The notes below the pieces were generated by a model. The model was not told the origin of the DNA and made no database searches. It saw only the letters and a program-made list of their open reading frames with translations. A program made the translations under genes and the position numbers. This document shows, in pieces, positions 1 through 10,859 of a DNA stretch of 64,000 bases (within the stretch, counting starts at the first letter, position 1; every line of letters starts with the position of its first letter). The stretch is from [Empedobacter] haloabium (GTDB lineage: Bacteria > Pseudomonadota > Gammaproteobacteria > Burkholderiales > Burkholderiaceae_D). The DNA lies in NCBI GenBank assembly GCA_008011715.2, contig CP136508.1, positions 4,898,001-4,962,000 on the forward strand, read 5' to 3'.

Positions 1-834
1 CGCACGTATCCGCTGACGACTTACGACGGCAGCGTGCGCAAGCTGGCGGACCTGGATTACGCCGGCCAGCCGGCCGGCTATGCCAGCGCGCCGGGCGAGA
101 CCGTCAACTACGTCGAGAACCACGACAACCAGACGCTGTACGACCTGAATGCGTTCCGCCTGCCGCTGGCGACCGGCAGCGCGGACCGTGCCCGCGTGCA
201 GATGCTGGCGGCCGCGATCAACACCTTCAGCCAGGGCGTGGCCTACTTCCATGCCGGCTTCGACATCCTGCGCTCGAAATCGCTGGACCGCAACAGCTTC
301 GAATCGGGCGACTGGTTCAACCGGCTGGACTGGACCTACCGCGACAACTACTTCGGCACCGGCCTGCCGCCGGCGGCCGACAACGGCAAGGACTACGCGC
401 TGATGCGCCCCGTGCTGGCCAACCCGGCGCTGAAAGCCACCCCGGCCGACATCGCGTTCGCGCGCGACACGTTCCGCGACCTGCTGGCGATCCGCGCCAG
501 CAGCACGCTGTTCCGGCTGCGCACGGCGGACGAGATCGGACAGCGGCTGCGCTTCTACAATACCGGACCCCAGCAGGTGCCGACGGTCATCGTGGGCCGG
601 CTGGATGGTGCGGGTTACGCGGGGGCGGCTTATCGCTCGATCGCCTACCTGATCAATGTCGACAAGGTGGCGCAGCGGATCGCGGTGCCGGAAGAAGCGG
701 AGCGCGGATACCGGTTGCATCCGGTGCAGGACCGGGTCGAGGCGGGCGACCAGCGCGTGCGCGAAGCGAAGTATGACAAGGCGACGGGGACATTTACCGT
801 GCCGGCGCGGACGGCGGTGGTGTTCGTGGAGTAG
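1..834 (+). CDS. Pullulanase-type alpha-1,6-glucosidase, C-terminal part
   Basis: The frame is open from the left edge, so the N-terminus lies outside the window; 277 codons plus TAG remain. Visible are the end of the GH13 barrel, with the VENHDNQTLYD segment that carries the third catalytic Asp region, and the motif GVAYFHAGFDILRSKS typical of GH13 pullulanases that debranch alpha-1,6 links. After it comes the C-terminal beta domain found in the secreted pullulanases. The enzyme would debranch pullulan or limit dextrins outside the inner membrane; localisation cannot be judged without the N-terminus. It is convergent with the minus-strand alpha-amylase and separated from it by repeat DNA, and so belongs functionally to the maltodextrin locus. 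The family call is firm; exact specificity is inferred. Confidence 0.88.
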   Translation, partial: RTYPLTTYDGSVRKLADLDYAGQPAGYASAPGETVNYVENHDNQTLYDLNAFRLPLATGSADRARVQMLAAAINTFSQGVAYFHAGFDILRSKSLDRNSFESGDWFNRLDWTYRDNYFGTGLPPAADNGKDYALMRPVLANPALKATPADIAFARDTFRDLLAIRASSTLFRLRTADEIGQRLRFYNTGPQQVPTVIVGRLDGAGYAGAAYRSIAYLINVDKVAQRIAVPEEAERGYRLHPVQDRVEAGDQRVREAKYDKATGTFTVPARTAVVFVE

Positions 835-846
835 TCGGGAACCCAA

Positions 847-978
847 GGTGTCAGGCTCTCATCTGCGGGTCTCCGACCCGCGGATGCGTTACGGGGGTCT
901 GTCCCTTCGGGACTGACCCCGAAGTTTTGCCCGATGCCCACCAACTTCGGGGTCAATCCCTTGCAGGGACAGCCCCCC
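847..978. repeat. Intergenic palindromic repeats between convergent genes
   Basis: This 159-bp gap holds two repeat elements. First comes a degenerate GGTGTCAGGC...GCGGATG hairpin (847-888). Then comes an approximately 85-bp element (893-977) beginning GGGGTCTGTCCCTTCGGGAC and ending AACTTCGGGGTCAATCCC and CAGGGACAGCCCC. The second element matches the one at 52626-52707 in order and sequence. Position between two stop codons suggests a bidirectional terminator role, though no T-tract is present. Confidence 0.75.
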
Positions 979-993
979 GGTACTCGCTCGGTT

Positions 994-2658
994 CTAGCGG
1001 GCCGCTTCCAGCAGCACCACACCCGCCTTGCCAGCGGTGCGCACCGCGCCCTGGCGCACGGTGTACGTCGCGCCCGAGTAGGCATCCTTCACCTTCGCCC
1101 CATCGGCAAACACGCCGCCGACCTTGATTGCGACCGGCCGCCCGACCGGCACGTCCAGCGCCACCACGACCTTGTCCGCGCCATGCGTGCGCGCGAACGT
1201 GTAGGGCTGGTCGGCCAGCTTGCGGTGTTCGCCCGCGCCGATCGCCGGGTGGGCGCGGCGGAACAGTCCCAGCTTGCTCCAGTGCGCGCGCACGTCGGCG
1301 ATGCGGTAGCCGTCGCGTGCGGTGTTGTTGGCCAGCTCCTCCCAGTTCATGAACGAACGCAGCTTGGCGTCGCCGGTCGCCTCGGCGATATCGAGCCGGC
1401 GCGCCGTCTCGTCGCCGTAGTAGATCTGCGCCGCGCCCGGTGCCAGCAGCAGCTTGTTGGCCGTCTCGAACGGCTTCTTGCGCGACGGGTCGAACGGGTT
1501 GCCGTCGTCGTGCGAATCCATGTAGTTCAGCACGACCTGCCCCTTCAGCGGGCCATGCAGGGCCTGGGCGTACTTGCTGAAGATGCTGTCATAGCCGCCC
1601 TTCGCGTCGCCCGGCAGCGCGAAGTTGATCAGGCCGTCGAAGCCGTTGGCATAGAAGTCCACCTTCGCATTGTCTCCCGCATCGCCCATGTCGAACTGGC
1701 GGCCCGAGCCGATGCCGTAGCCATACACCTCGGCCAGCGTGAAGAACTTCTCGCCCAGCGCCTTGCCGGGATTGGCCTTGCGGTAGTCCTGGTAGGCCGC
1801 ATCGGCCACGCTGCGCAGCTCCTTCCACACGCCCGGTTCCGTGTGCTTGACGGTATCGCCGCGGAAGCCGTCGATGCCGTACTTGCGCACCCAGTCCGCA
1901 TGCCACTTCATCAGGTAGTAGCGCGGCGCGCGCGGGTAGCCGGTGCGGGCGAAGAACTCGTCCAGCTCCTTTACCTCGCGCTCGTAGCGTCCTTCCTTCT
2001 TCCACTTTTCCACCAGCGCCGGCGGCAGCGCCACGTTGGCGTCGCTGTCGGTGCGCACGTCCGGCAGGTTCGGCACCAGCGCGCACGGCACCGTGGTCGG
2101 CGTGTCCTTGTACTTGCAGACCGGGTCGAGCCGTACCCAGTCGGCCGGCCATACCGGGTCCTGCTCCGTGACCGGGCCGATATGGTTCATCACCACGTCG
2201 AACAGCACGCGGATGCCGCGCGCGTGGGCCGCCTGTACGAAGTCGGCGAAGTCCTGCTCCGTGCCCAGGTTGGCGTCGATGGCCGTGAAGTCGCGCCCCC
2301 AGTAGCCGTGGAAGCCGTACGACTTGCCGGTGCCCTCGTCGGTGCCGGCATGGATCTGCTCCACCGGTGGCGTCAGCCAGATCGCATCCACGCCCAGGCT
2401 GTCGAAGTAGCCTTCCTTGACCTTGGCCGTCAGGCCCTTCAGGTCGCCGCCCAGGTAGCCGCGCAGCGGCGCGGCGTCGGCCTTGCGGCCGTACGCCAGG
2501 TCGTTCGACCGGTCGCCATTGCTGAAGCGGTCCGTGACGACGAAATACACGGTCGCGTTCTCCCAGGTGAACGGCCGGGGCGCCGCCTGGACAGCGGCGC
2601 TTGCCGCCAGCAGCGCGGCCAATGCGAGGGAGCGGAGTTTATGGCGACCAGTATTCAT
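994..2658 (-). CDS. Periplasmic alpha-amylase, GH13 (MalS-like)
   Basis: A 554-aa enzyme with an N-terminal signal peptide of about 25 residues (basic start, Leu/Ala core, cleavage near VQA-APR). The GH13 catalytic residues are visible: nucleophile Asp268 in GFRGDT, acid/base Glu310 in TLAEVYG and Asp384 in MDSHDDG. The pattern and spacing resemble MalS-type periplasmic amylases, which cut alpha-1,4-glucans. The start is the ATG preceded by AGGAAAGG; the frame is open far upstream, but only this start gives a signal peptide and a ribosome site. It lies 38 bp after pgm on the same strand, so cotranscription is likely. Oligosaccharides released in the periplasm would feed the neighbouring transporter. 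Subfamily assignment is by recognition only. Confidence 0.9.
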   Translation of the reverse strand: MNTGRHKLRSLALAALLAASAAVQAAPRPFTWENATVYFVVTDRFSNGDRSNDLAYGRKADAAPLRGYLGGDLKGLTAKVKEGYFDSLGVDAIWLTPPVEQIHAGTDEGTGKSYGFHGYWGRDFTAIDANLGTEQDFADFVQAAHARGIRVLFDVVMNHIGPVTEQDPVWPADWVRLDPVCKYKDTPTTVPCALVPNLPDVRTDSDANVALPPALVEKWKKEGRYEREVKELDEFFARTGYPRAPRYYLMKWHADWVRKYGIDGFRGDTVKHTEPGVWKELRSVADAAYQDYRKANPGKALGEKFFTLAEVYGYGIGSGRQFDMGDAGDNAKVDFYANGFDGLINFALPGDAKGGYDSIFSKYAQALHGPLKGQVVLNYMDSHDDGNPFDPSRKKPFETANKLLLAPGAAQIYYGDETARRLDIAEATGDAKLRSFMNWEELANNTARDGYRIADVRAHWSKLGLFRRAHPAIGAGEHRKLADQPYTFARTHGADKVVVALDVPVGRPVAIKVGGVFADGAKVKDAYSGATYTVRQGAVRTAGKAGVVLLEAAR

Positions 2659-2696
2659 GCGACCTTTCCTTTGGGGTTGTACAGCAGGGTTATACG

Positions 2697-4424
<1,728 letters not shown>

Positions 4425-5744
4425 TCAGGCCGCGGCCTTGGCGTCGTCGCGCACCCACAGGGTCAGGATGCCGGCCAGCGCCATCGAGGCGCCGCCCAGC
4501 GCGAGCGTATTGCCGGTATGGCCGCCGAAGAAGTGGGTGGTCACGAAGCCCAGCAGCAGGCCGCTGACGATCTGCGGAATCACGACGAAGAAATTGAACA
4601 CGCCCATGTAGTAGCCCATGCGGCTGGCCGGCAGCGCGCCGGCCAGGATCGCGTACGGCATCGTCAGGATGCTGGCCCAGGCGATGCCGATGCCGATCAT
4701 CGGCACCACCAGCATCTGTTTGTCGTGGATGGTAAACACGCTGGCCAGGCTGATGCCGCCGATGATCAGGCACAGCATGTGCACCGCCTTGCGGCTGGTC
4801 AGGCGCGCCAGCACCGGCAGGATGAACGCGGCCAGGGCCGAGACCCCCGAGTACACGGCGAACATGATGCCGACGTAGTTGCCGGCATCCTGGTACACGG
4901 CCGACTGCGCGTCGGTAGTGCCGAACACGTTTTCCGCCACGGCCGAGGTGGTGTAAATCCACATCGCGAACAGGCCGATCCAGGTGAAGAACTGGACGAA
5001 GGCCAGCTGCACCATCGTCTTGGGCATGTGGAAGAAGCCGTCCAGGATCTCGCCGATGGCGTGGGCGAAGCCCTTGCCGCGCTGCTGGCGGAAGGCCGCC
5101 AGGTCCTCGGGCGGACGCTCGTCGCTGGTAAACATCGTATACAGCACGGCCAGCATGAAGACCGAGCCGCCGGCATAGAACGCGTAACGCACCGTATCGG
5201 GCACGCCGCCGTTGACAGGCGTGTTGCTGACGCCCAGGTAGTCGGCGAAGATCGTCGGCAGCAGCGAGGCGATGACGGCGCCGCAGCCGATGAAGAAGGT
5301 CTGCATCGCGAAGCCGGCGGTCTGCTGCGAGGCATCGAGCTTGTCGCCGACGAAGGCGCGGAACGGCTCCATGGAGACGTTGATGCCGGCGTCCATCATC
5401 CACAGCACGGCCACGGCCATCCACAGCATGTGCGAGTTCGGCATCAGGAACAGCGCGACCGACGCCAGCAACGCGCCCAGGAAGAAGAACGGGCGGCGGC
5501 GGCCCCAGGTCGGATGCCAGGTATTGTCGGACAGGTAGCCGATGACGGGTTGCACCAGCAGGCCCGTGACCGGAGCGGCAAGCCAGAACAGCGCGAGTTC
5601 ATCGGGATTGGCGCCCAGCGTGGAGAAGATCCGGCTGGTATTGGCGTTCTGCAGCGCGAAGCCGAACTGGATGCCGAAAAAGCCGAAGCTCATGTTCCAC
5701 AGCTGCCAGAACGACAGCCGGGGCTTGGGGGTGGAAGGGTGCAT
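4425..5744 (-). CDS. MFS/GPH sugar transporter (SLC45-like, probable maltose/oligosaccharide uptake)
   Basis: A 439-aa hydrophobic protein with about 12 predicted membrane segments. The N-terminal FWQLWNMSFGFFGIQFGFALQ segment and the loop GYLSDNTWHPTWGRRRPFFF with an RRRP signature are typical of SLC45-like sugar:cation symporters found beside bacterial alpha-glucosidase and TonB-receptor genes. The start ATG has a GGAG box 8 bases upstream. Downstream come pgm and alpha-amylase in the same direction; upstream are two copies of the candidate operator at 5795 and 5859. Role: inner-membrane import of maltose/maltodextrin or glucose. The substrate is inferred from the neighbours. Confidence 0.88.
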   Translation of the reverse strand: MHPSTPKPRLSFWQLWNMSFGFFGIQFGFALQNANTSRIFSTLGANPDELALFWLAAPVTGLLVQPVIGYLSDNTWHPTWGRRRPFFFLGALLASVALFLMPNSHMLWMAVAVLWMMDAGINVSMEPFRAFVGDKLDASQQTAGFAMQTFFIGCGAVIASLLPTIFADYLGVSNTPVNGGVPDTVRYAFYAGGSVFMLAVLYTMFTSDERPPEDLAAFRQQRGKGFAHAIGEILDGFFHMPKTMVQLAFVQFFTWIGLFAMWIYTTSAVAENVFGTTDAQSAVYQDAGNYVGIMFAVYSGVSALAAFILPVLARLTSRKAVHMLCLIIGGISLASVFTIHDKQMLVVPMIGIGIAWASILTMPYAILAGALPASRMGYYMGVFNFFVVIPQIVSGLLLGFVTTHFFGGHTGNTLALGGASMALAGILTLWVRDDAKAAA

Positions 5745-5794
5745 CTGCCTGTCTCCGTATTATGGCTAGGCGGGGCCGGGGCGCCGACTTAATT

Positions 5795-5873
5795 TGTAGC
5801 AAAATAACATGACAATTTTGGTGTGTCAATCGACGTTGCTAGGCGATTTGGCCGCTTATGTAGTCAAACAACA
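5795..5873. promoter_or_regulatory. Two candidate maltodextrin-regulon operators upstream of the transporter
   Basis: TGTAGCAAAATAACA (5795-5809) and TGTAGTCAAACAACA (5859-5873) match the 15-mer palindrome TGTAGT-N3-ACTACA seen also at 8363 and five times in 13950-14284. They sit 50 and 115 bp upstream of the transporter start in locally AT-rich DNA, where an operator is expected. The binding protein is unknown and not encoded nearby. Confidence 0.5.
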
Positions 5874-5883
5874 ATACAACCGA

Positions 5884-5936
5884 GGGTACAGGCACCTATC
5901 TGCAGGTCGTGGACCGGCAGATGGGTGCCTGTACCC
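5884..5936. repeat. Hairpin repeat after the GH31 stop codon
   Basis: An inverted repeat begins GGGTACAGGCACCTATCTGC and returns as GCAGATGGGTGCCTGTACCC. It starts 6 bp beyond the GH31 stop and is of the same class as the 19396 and 22382 hairpins. It probably acts as an RNA hairpin at the 3' end of the GH31 transcript. Confidence 0.75.
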
Positions 5937-5942
5937 GGCGTG

Positions 5943-8354
5943 TCAGAGTGTGACGAGGATTTCAGCCGCCAGCGCCGCGCGGGCCGGCAAAGCCGCCGTC
6001 AGCACCTGCGCCTTGGCGTCCCAGCGGAACGTCAGCGGCTTGCCGTCCAGCGTCATGGCGCGCGGCTTCTTCGTCACGTGATGGATGTGCAGCGTGTAGG
6101 CACGCGGCGTGGGCTGGTAGTGCTTGCCCACTTCGGTCGCGATGCCGATGCGCAGCTGGCCGTTCGCTGCCGCGCTGCTGAAGCGTGCCAGCTCGTAGCG
6201 CCCCTGCTCGAAGGCCTCGGCGGTCTTGCCATCGTCGTCGTACAGCTTGCCGCTGGACGCGCGTACCGTGTCGTCGTGCCAGTAATGCAGGTCGATCCGT
6301 TTCGTCGTGTAGTCCTTGGTGGACTGCACGACCGGCGCCAGCGGCACGAACGCGCCGGCACGCACGTAGACCGGAATGTGCTCGGGCACCACGCCGACCG
6401 TCTCCAGGATGCCGCCGCGATGGCGCTCGCCCGTGTGGAAATCGAACCAGGCGCTGTCCTTGCCGGGGAAGTAGACGTCCTTGCGCACCGCGCCCGGTTC
6501 CGTGACGGGCGCCACCAGGAAGCTGTCGCCCCACTGGTAGGTCGCGGCGATGGTGCCGGTGTCGATGGTGGACGCGCTGCCGTCGTCCGCGAACAGCACG
6601 GGGCGCATCAGCGGCATGCCGGTCTGGTTGTTGTCGAACGCGGTCGTGTAGTTATAGGGCAGCATGCGGTAGCGCAGGCGCACCGCCTCGGCCGCCAGCG
6701 CCTTGGCGCGCGCGGCGCGGAATACCGGCTCGGCCGGCACCGCTTCCTGCGCGTGCGGCCGGAACACGGGCTGGAACACGCCGTACTGCAGCCAGCGCAC
6801 GTACAACTCGTCGTCCAGCACGGGACCGGCGAAGCCGCCCAGGTCCGAGTGCATATAACCCAGGCCCTGCATGCCCATCTGCAGCGCGATCTCGGTTTGC
6901 GACTGCAGTCCGCCCCAGCTGCGGCCCACGTCGCCGGACCACGGGATCATGCCGAAGCGCTGCGATCCGGAGTAGCCGGCACGCATCAGGATGAACGGGC
7001 GCTGGCCCGGGAAGTCCTTCTTGTAGCCTTCCGCGATGAGGCGCGCCCACTCGTGGCCGTAGACATTGTGGACAGCCGCCGCGCTGCCGCCGGCATGGCG
7101 CAGCGCGTCCGGATGCACTTCCGGCTCGCCCAGGTCGCCCCACCAGCCGCCCACGCCCTCCTCCTTCAGGCCCTTGTAGATGCGCCAGAACCAGTCGCGC
7201 CCCGCGCCGCTGGTCAGGTCCACCAGGCCCGTGTTCCCGAAATAGAAGTCGTACGTGAACGGTTTGCCATCCGCCGTGGTCGCCAGCGCGCCGCTTTGCA
7301 CCGCATCCTGCCAGCGGCTGGAGGTGGTCAGCACGAACGGCTCCGTGATCAGGATCGTCTGCACCCCCTGGGCGTCGAAGTCCTGCATCATCTTCTTCGG
7401 CTGCGGGAAGCTGTCGCGATCCCAGGCCAGGTTGCCCATCGTGCCTTGCACGGTCTTGCCGAACCAGTACAGGTCCAGCACGATCGCATCCAGCGGGATC
7501 TTCTCGGCGGCGAAGCGCGCGACCGTGGCGCGCGCCTCGGCCTCGCTGCGGTAGCCGAAGCGGCTGGCGAAATTGCCGAAGGCCCAGCGCGGCGGCAGCG
7601 GCTGGCGGCCCGTCAGGCTGGTGTAGTTCGCCATCACGTCGTTCCACGCGTCGCCCGCGATCACCTGGTAGGTCTTGCGCCCGCCCGTCGTCTCGTAGCT
7701 CAGGGTGCCATCCTTGCGGCTGTCGAAATCGAGCCAGCCGGTGTAGGGATTATCGAAGTGCAGCGCATAGCGTTTCGAGGACAGCGCCACCGGCAACGTG
7801 AAGTTCAGCAACTGCGAGCGGCTGCCGTAGCCGTAGTCGGCCTTGTTATACAGCTGGAAGCGGTGGCCGCGGCGGTTCATGCCGACCGCGCGGGCCCCGG
7901 CGCCGTACAGTGCCTCGCCGTCGGCCAGCGCGAATTCGATGGCTTCCAGCTTGTCCTTGCCGGCCTGCTTCAGGTAGCCGGCCTTCTCCGCCACCAGCGG
8001 CTGGCCCTTGTACGTGTAGCTGATGCGGAACGGGCGCTTGTCGACATTGACGGCGATGCCCGGCGTGGCGAATTCGATGCGCGCCGGCGTGTCCTTGACC
8101 GTCGTCGGCACGGCCGCCGGCGCCAGCACAACCGCGTGCGAGCGAGGGTCGGCCTGCTCGCCGTTCGGGATGAACATCGTCTCGACGATGGCGGCGGAGT
8201 AAGGCTTGATCAGGTAGCGGCCATCGCTGGTGACGATTTCCAGCGTGTTGCCATGGCTGGCGAAGCGTTGGAATTGACGCTCGGCGTTCTGCGCCCAGGC
8301 ACCTGGCGCGGCCAGCGTGACGAACAGCGCGACGGGAAGGATTTTCGCGGTCAT
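5943..8354 (-). CDS. GH31 alpha-glucosidase / alpha-transglucosidase, secreted
   Basis: An 803-aa enzyme with a signal peptide (MTAKILPVALFVTLAAPGAWA). GH31 features run in order: an N-terminal beta domain, a barrel from about residue 280, nucleophile Asp407 in WWGDLGEPE, acid/base Asp475 in WSGDVGRSW, and C-terminal beta domains. The GDLGEPE context and the 68-residue spacing between the two Asp resemble the Cellvibrio Agd31B-type alpha-4-glucosyltransferases (known from memory), so it may transfer glucose between maltodextrins as well as hydrolyse them. The ATG at 8354 was chosen because it begins the signal peptide; the ribosome site is weak. It is divergent from the M2 peptidase, and an operator-like palindrome lies 9 bp upstream of the start. 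Confidence 0.9.
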   Translation of the reverse strand: MTAKILPVALFVTLAAPGAWAQNAERQFQRFASHGNTLEIVTSDGRYLIKPYSAAIVETMFIPNGEQADPRSHAVVLAPAAVPTTVKDTPARIEFATPGIAVNVDKRPFRISYTYKGQPLVAEKAGYLKQAGKDKLEAIEFALADGEALYGAGARAVGMNRRGHRFQLYNKADYGYGSRSQLLNFTLPVALSSKRYALHFDNPYTGWLDFDSRKDGTLSYETTGGRKTYQVIAGDAWNDVMANYTSLTGRQPLPPRWAFGNFASRFGYRSEAEARATVARFAAEKIPLDAIVLDLYWFGKTVQGTMGNLAWDRDSFPQPKKMMQDFDAQGVQTILITEPFVLTTSSRWQDAVQSGALATTADGKPFTYDFYFGNTGLVDLTSGAGRDWFWRIYKGLKEEGVGGWWGDLGEPEVHPDALRHAGGSAAAVHNVYGHEWARLIAEGYKKDFPGQRPFILMRAGYSGSQRFGMIPWSGDVGRSWGGLQSQTEIALQMGMQGLGYMHSDLGGFAGPVLDDELYVRWLQYGVFQPVFRPHAQEAVPAEPVFRAARAKALAAEAVRLRYRMLPYNYTTAFDNNQTGMPLMRPVLFADDGSASTIDTGTIAATYQWGDSFLVAPVTEPGAVRKDVYFPGKDSAWFDFHTGERHRGGILETVGVVPEHIPVYVRAGAFVPLAPVVQSTKDYTTKRIDLHYWHDDTVRASSGKLYDDDGKTAEAFEQGRYELARFSSAAANGQLRIGIATEVGKHYQPTPRAYTLHIHHVTKKPRAMTLDGKPLTFRWDAKAQVLTAALPARAALAAEILVTL

Positions 8355-8362
8355 GTTGGGTA

Positions 8363-8377
8363 TGTAGTTTAAGTACA
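8363..8377. promoter_or_regulatory. Candidate operator between GH31 and M2 peptidase genes
   Basis: TGTAGTTTAAGTACA is a near-perfect copy of the TGTAGT-N3-ACTACA palindrome, one base off symmetry, placed just upstream of the GH31 start codon. Binding there would block GH31 initiation. Whether the divergent peptidase, 104 bp away, is affected is not clear. Confidence 0.5.
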
Positions 8378-8480
8378 GACCATTAGCATGACAGAAAGTG
8401 GCGCCGGAATACAGTGGCGCATGCGTTATATTAGCGCTCGGCCCACCAGGCCACAGCAAACCACAAGGGAGATCTCGAAA

Positions 8481-10325
8481 GTGCAGACCAAGACGAAGTA
8501 CCAGCCGCTGGCACTGGCCGTGCTGCTCGCGCTGACCGCGGGCGCAGCGCAGGCGCAGGCAAAACCGAAGGCGACCGGCAAACCCACCGTCGCCGAAGCC
8601 CGGCGCTTCCTGGCGGAGACGGAACAGAAGTTCGACAAGCTCAATCTGGAAGGTGCCCGCGCCGAATGGGTGGGCTCCAATTTCATCACGGACGACACGG
8701 AAGCCATCGCGGCCTACTTCGGCGAACTGCAGCTGGACGCCACCGGCCAGGCCGCCCTGCAGGCGCGCCGCTACAACGGCCTGAAACTGAACGAGGACGA
8801 GGCGCGCAAGCTGAAACTGCTGCAGCTGACGCTGATGCTGTCCGATCCGAAGGAGCGTGCCCAGTATGCCGCCGCGCGCGCGGCGCTGAACGGCGCCTAC
8901 GGCAAGGCCAAGTACTGCCCGCCGCAGGGCAGCCCGCTCGCCGCGCCCGGCAAGGACTGCCTGGCGCTGGGCGAGCTGGAAAAAGTCCTGGCCAACAGCC
9001 GCGAGCCGGCCAAGCTATTGGAAGCGTGGTCGGGCTGGCACAGCCAGGCACCATCGTACAAGCAGCGCTATGTGGACTTCGTCGCATTGTCCAACAAGGG
9101 TGCGCGCGAGATGGGCTTCGCCGACACCGGCGCGCTGTGGCGCTCGCAGTACGACATGGCGCCCGACGCCTTCGCCGCCGAAATGGAACGCCTGTGGCAG
9201 CAAGTGAAACCGTTGTACGACTCGCTGCACACCTACACCCGCTACAAGCTGCGCGCCGCCTACGGCCCGGACGTGGTGCCGGCCACCGGCCCGATCCCGG
9301 CCCACCTGTTCGGCAATATGTGGAGCCAGACCTGGGACAATATCTACCCGCTGCTGAAACCCGCCGGCGACACGGTCGGCTTCGACCTGACCAAGGTACT
9401 GGAAGAGCGCAAGACCACGGCCAAGGAAATGACGCAGTATGCCGAAGGCTTCTACACGTCGCTGGGCATGCAGAAGCTGCCTGCGTCGTTCTGGGAACGC
9501 TCGCTGCTGACCAAGCCGCGCGACCGCGACGTGGTGTGCCACGCGTCGGCCTGGCCGATCGACGGCAAGGACGACGTGCGCATCAAGATGTGCATCACGC
9601 CGACGGCGGAAGACTTCACCGTGATCCACCATGAGCTGGGCCACATCTATTACTTCCTCGAGTACAAGGACCAGCCGGTGCTGTTCCGCCAGGGCGCCAA
9701 CGACGGCTTCCACGAGGCGATCGGCGATACGGTGGCGCTGTCCATCACGCCGGGCTACCTGAAGAAGATCGGCCTGATGAACCAGGAGCCGGACCCGAAG
9801 GGCGACATTCCCGAGCTGCTCAAGCGCGCGCTGTCGAAAGTGGCAATCCTGCCGTTCGCTTACTCCGTCGACAAGTGGCGCTGGGACGTCTACGGCGGCA
9901 AGACCAAGCCGGCCGACTACGACAAGAGCTGGTGGCAGCTGCGCGAGCAGTACATGGGCGTGAAGCGGCCGGCACCGATGCTGGCGGACGGCTTCGACGC
10001 CGGCGCCAAGTACCACGTGGCCGCCGACGTGCCGTACGCGCGCTACTTCCTGGCCGACCTGCTGCAATTCCAGTTCCACCGCGCGCTGTGCCGCGAGGCC
10101 GGCTACACGGGCCCGCTGCACCAGTGCTCCATCTACGGCAACGAAAAGGCCGGCAAGAAGCTGCGCGCCATGCTGCAGATGGGCACCAGCAAGCCGTGGC
10201 CGGAAGAGCTGAAGGCGATCAGCGGCGAGGACCGCATCGACGGCAACGCGCTGCTGGAGTACTTCGCGCCGCTGAAGACCTGGCTGGACGAGCAGAATCG
10301 CTTGCTGGCCGCGCAGCAGAAGTAA
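8481..10325 (+). CDS. M2 family (ACE-like) peptidyl-dipeptidase, secreted
   Basis: A 614-aa protein. The GTG at 8481 is taken as start because AAGGGAGA lies 8 bases upstream and the following residues form a signal peptide ending near AQAQA. The gluzincin motif HHELGH is at about 383-388, followed by the downstream Glu in GFHEAIGD, as in angiotensin-converting-enzyme relatives that release dipeptides from C-termini with one zinc. Length and the Trp-rich middle fit bacterial M2 enzymes of the periplasm. It shares the intergenic region with the GH31 gene but has no metabolic link to starch; it may use protein-derived peptides. Confidence in the family is high; the physiological substrate is unknown. 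Confidence 0.93.
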   Translation: MQTKTKYQPLALAVLLALTAGAAQAQAKPKATGKPTVAEARRFLAETEQKFDKLNLEGARAEWVGSNFITDDTEAIAAYFGELQLDATGQAALQARRYNGLKLNEDEARKLKLLQLTLMLSDPKERAQYAAARAALNGAYGKAKYCPPQGSPLAAPGKDCLALGELEKVLANSREPAKLLEAWSGWHSQAPSYKQRYVDFVALSNKGAREMGFADTGALWRSQYDMAPDAFAAEMERLWQQVKPLYDSLHTYTRYKLRAAYGPDVVPATGPIPAHLFGNMWSQTWDNIYPLLKPAGDTVGFDLTKVLEERKTTAKEMTQYAEGFYTSLGMQKLPASFWERSLLTKPRDRDVVCHASAWPIDGKDDVRIKMCITPTAEDFTVIHHELGHIYYFLEYKDQPVLFRQGANDGFHEAIGDTVALSITPGYLKKIGLMNQEPDPKGDIPELLKRALSKVAILPFAYSVDKWRWDVYGGKTKPADYDKSWWQLREQYMGVKRPAPMLADGFDAGAKYHVAADVPYARYFLADLLQFQFHRALCREAGYTGPLHQCSIYGNEKAGKKLRAMLQMGTSKPWPEELKAISGEDRIDGNALLEYFAPLKTWLDEQNRLLAAQQK

Positions 10326-10377
10326 TCACGCCACTGCCCCTGCCCGCCGCAAACGTCTTTGCACCCAAAGGCAAGTG

Positions 10378-10460
10378 CCGGGGTCAGACCCGACGGGTCT
10401 GACCCCGGTCTTCGGTCTTGGGGTGGGTGGCGTTCAAACCCTAGGAGACAGGTGCCTGTC
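10378..10460. repeat. Two hairpin repeats between convergent genes
   Basis: A palindrome with perfect 15-bp arms and a 1-base centre (10378-10408, arm CCGGGGTCAGACCCG) is followed by GACAGGTGCCTGTC (10447-10460). Both belong to the dispersed families in this window and lie between the peptidase stop and the stop of the minus-strand DUF6265-like gene, so they may terminate both transcripts. Confidence 0.75.
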
Positions 10461-10469
10461 CCTGCGGCT

Positions 10470-10859
10470 TCACGCGTCGGCGCGGGTCAGTCGCACCGTA
10501 TGCTCCTGCTCCCGCCCGTCCGCGTTCCAGCGCTGCGTGGCTTCCAGGGTGGCCTCGTCCACCAGCCGCCAGATGAACGTGCTGGGCGCGTTGACCGGCG
10601 TGAAGGTGGCGCCGTCCGGATGAATCTCGGCGGCCCGCCACGTCTGCTCGCCCCAGCGCGAGTAAATCTCCCCATCCTCCAGCGTGATCCGCGCGCCCGC
10701 CGTGGCTTCGGCCGTTTGCGCGCCTTCGCGCCGGTGCGACTGCAGCACATGCGGTTCGGGGCGCTGATACTCCTCGGTAAACTCCTTGCCGTCCGGGTTC
10801 GTCCCCTTCCAGCGGCCCTGCAGGAACTGCAGCTTGGCGAAATCGTCGATGCTGAACAT
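10470..10859 (-). CDS. Small DUF6265-like protein (lipocalin-like fold)
   Basis: A 129-aa cytoplasmic protein without signal peptide. It starts MFSIDDFAKLQFLQGRWKG, and the LQFLQGRWKG segment plus alternating beta-strand pattern is typical of small lipocalin-like DUF6265 or related proteins. The ATG follows AAGGAG at good spacing; an upstream in-frame extension lacks a ribosome site. It is convergent with the M2 peptidase and lies downstream of the TonB receptor's terminator, so it is probably expressed alone. No catalytic motif is visible and no function is assigned. Confidence 0.75.
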   Translation of the reverse strand: MFSIDDFAKLQFLQGRWKGTNPDGKEFTEEYQRPEPHVLQSHRREGAQTAEATAGARITLEDGEIYSRWGEQTWRAAEIHPDGATFTPVNAPSTFIWRLVDEATLEATQRWNADGREQEHTVRLTRADA

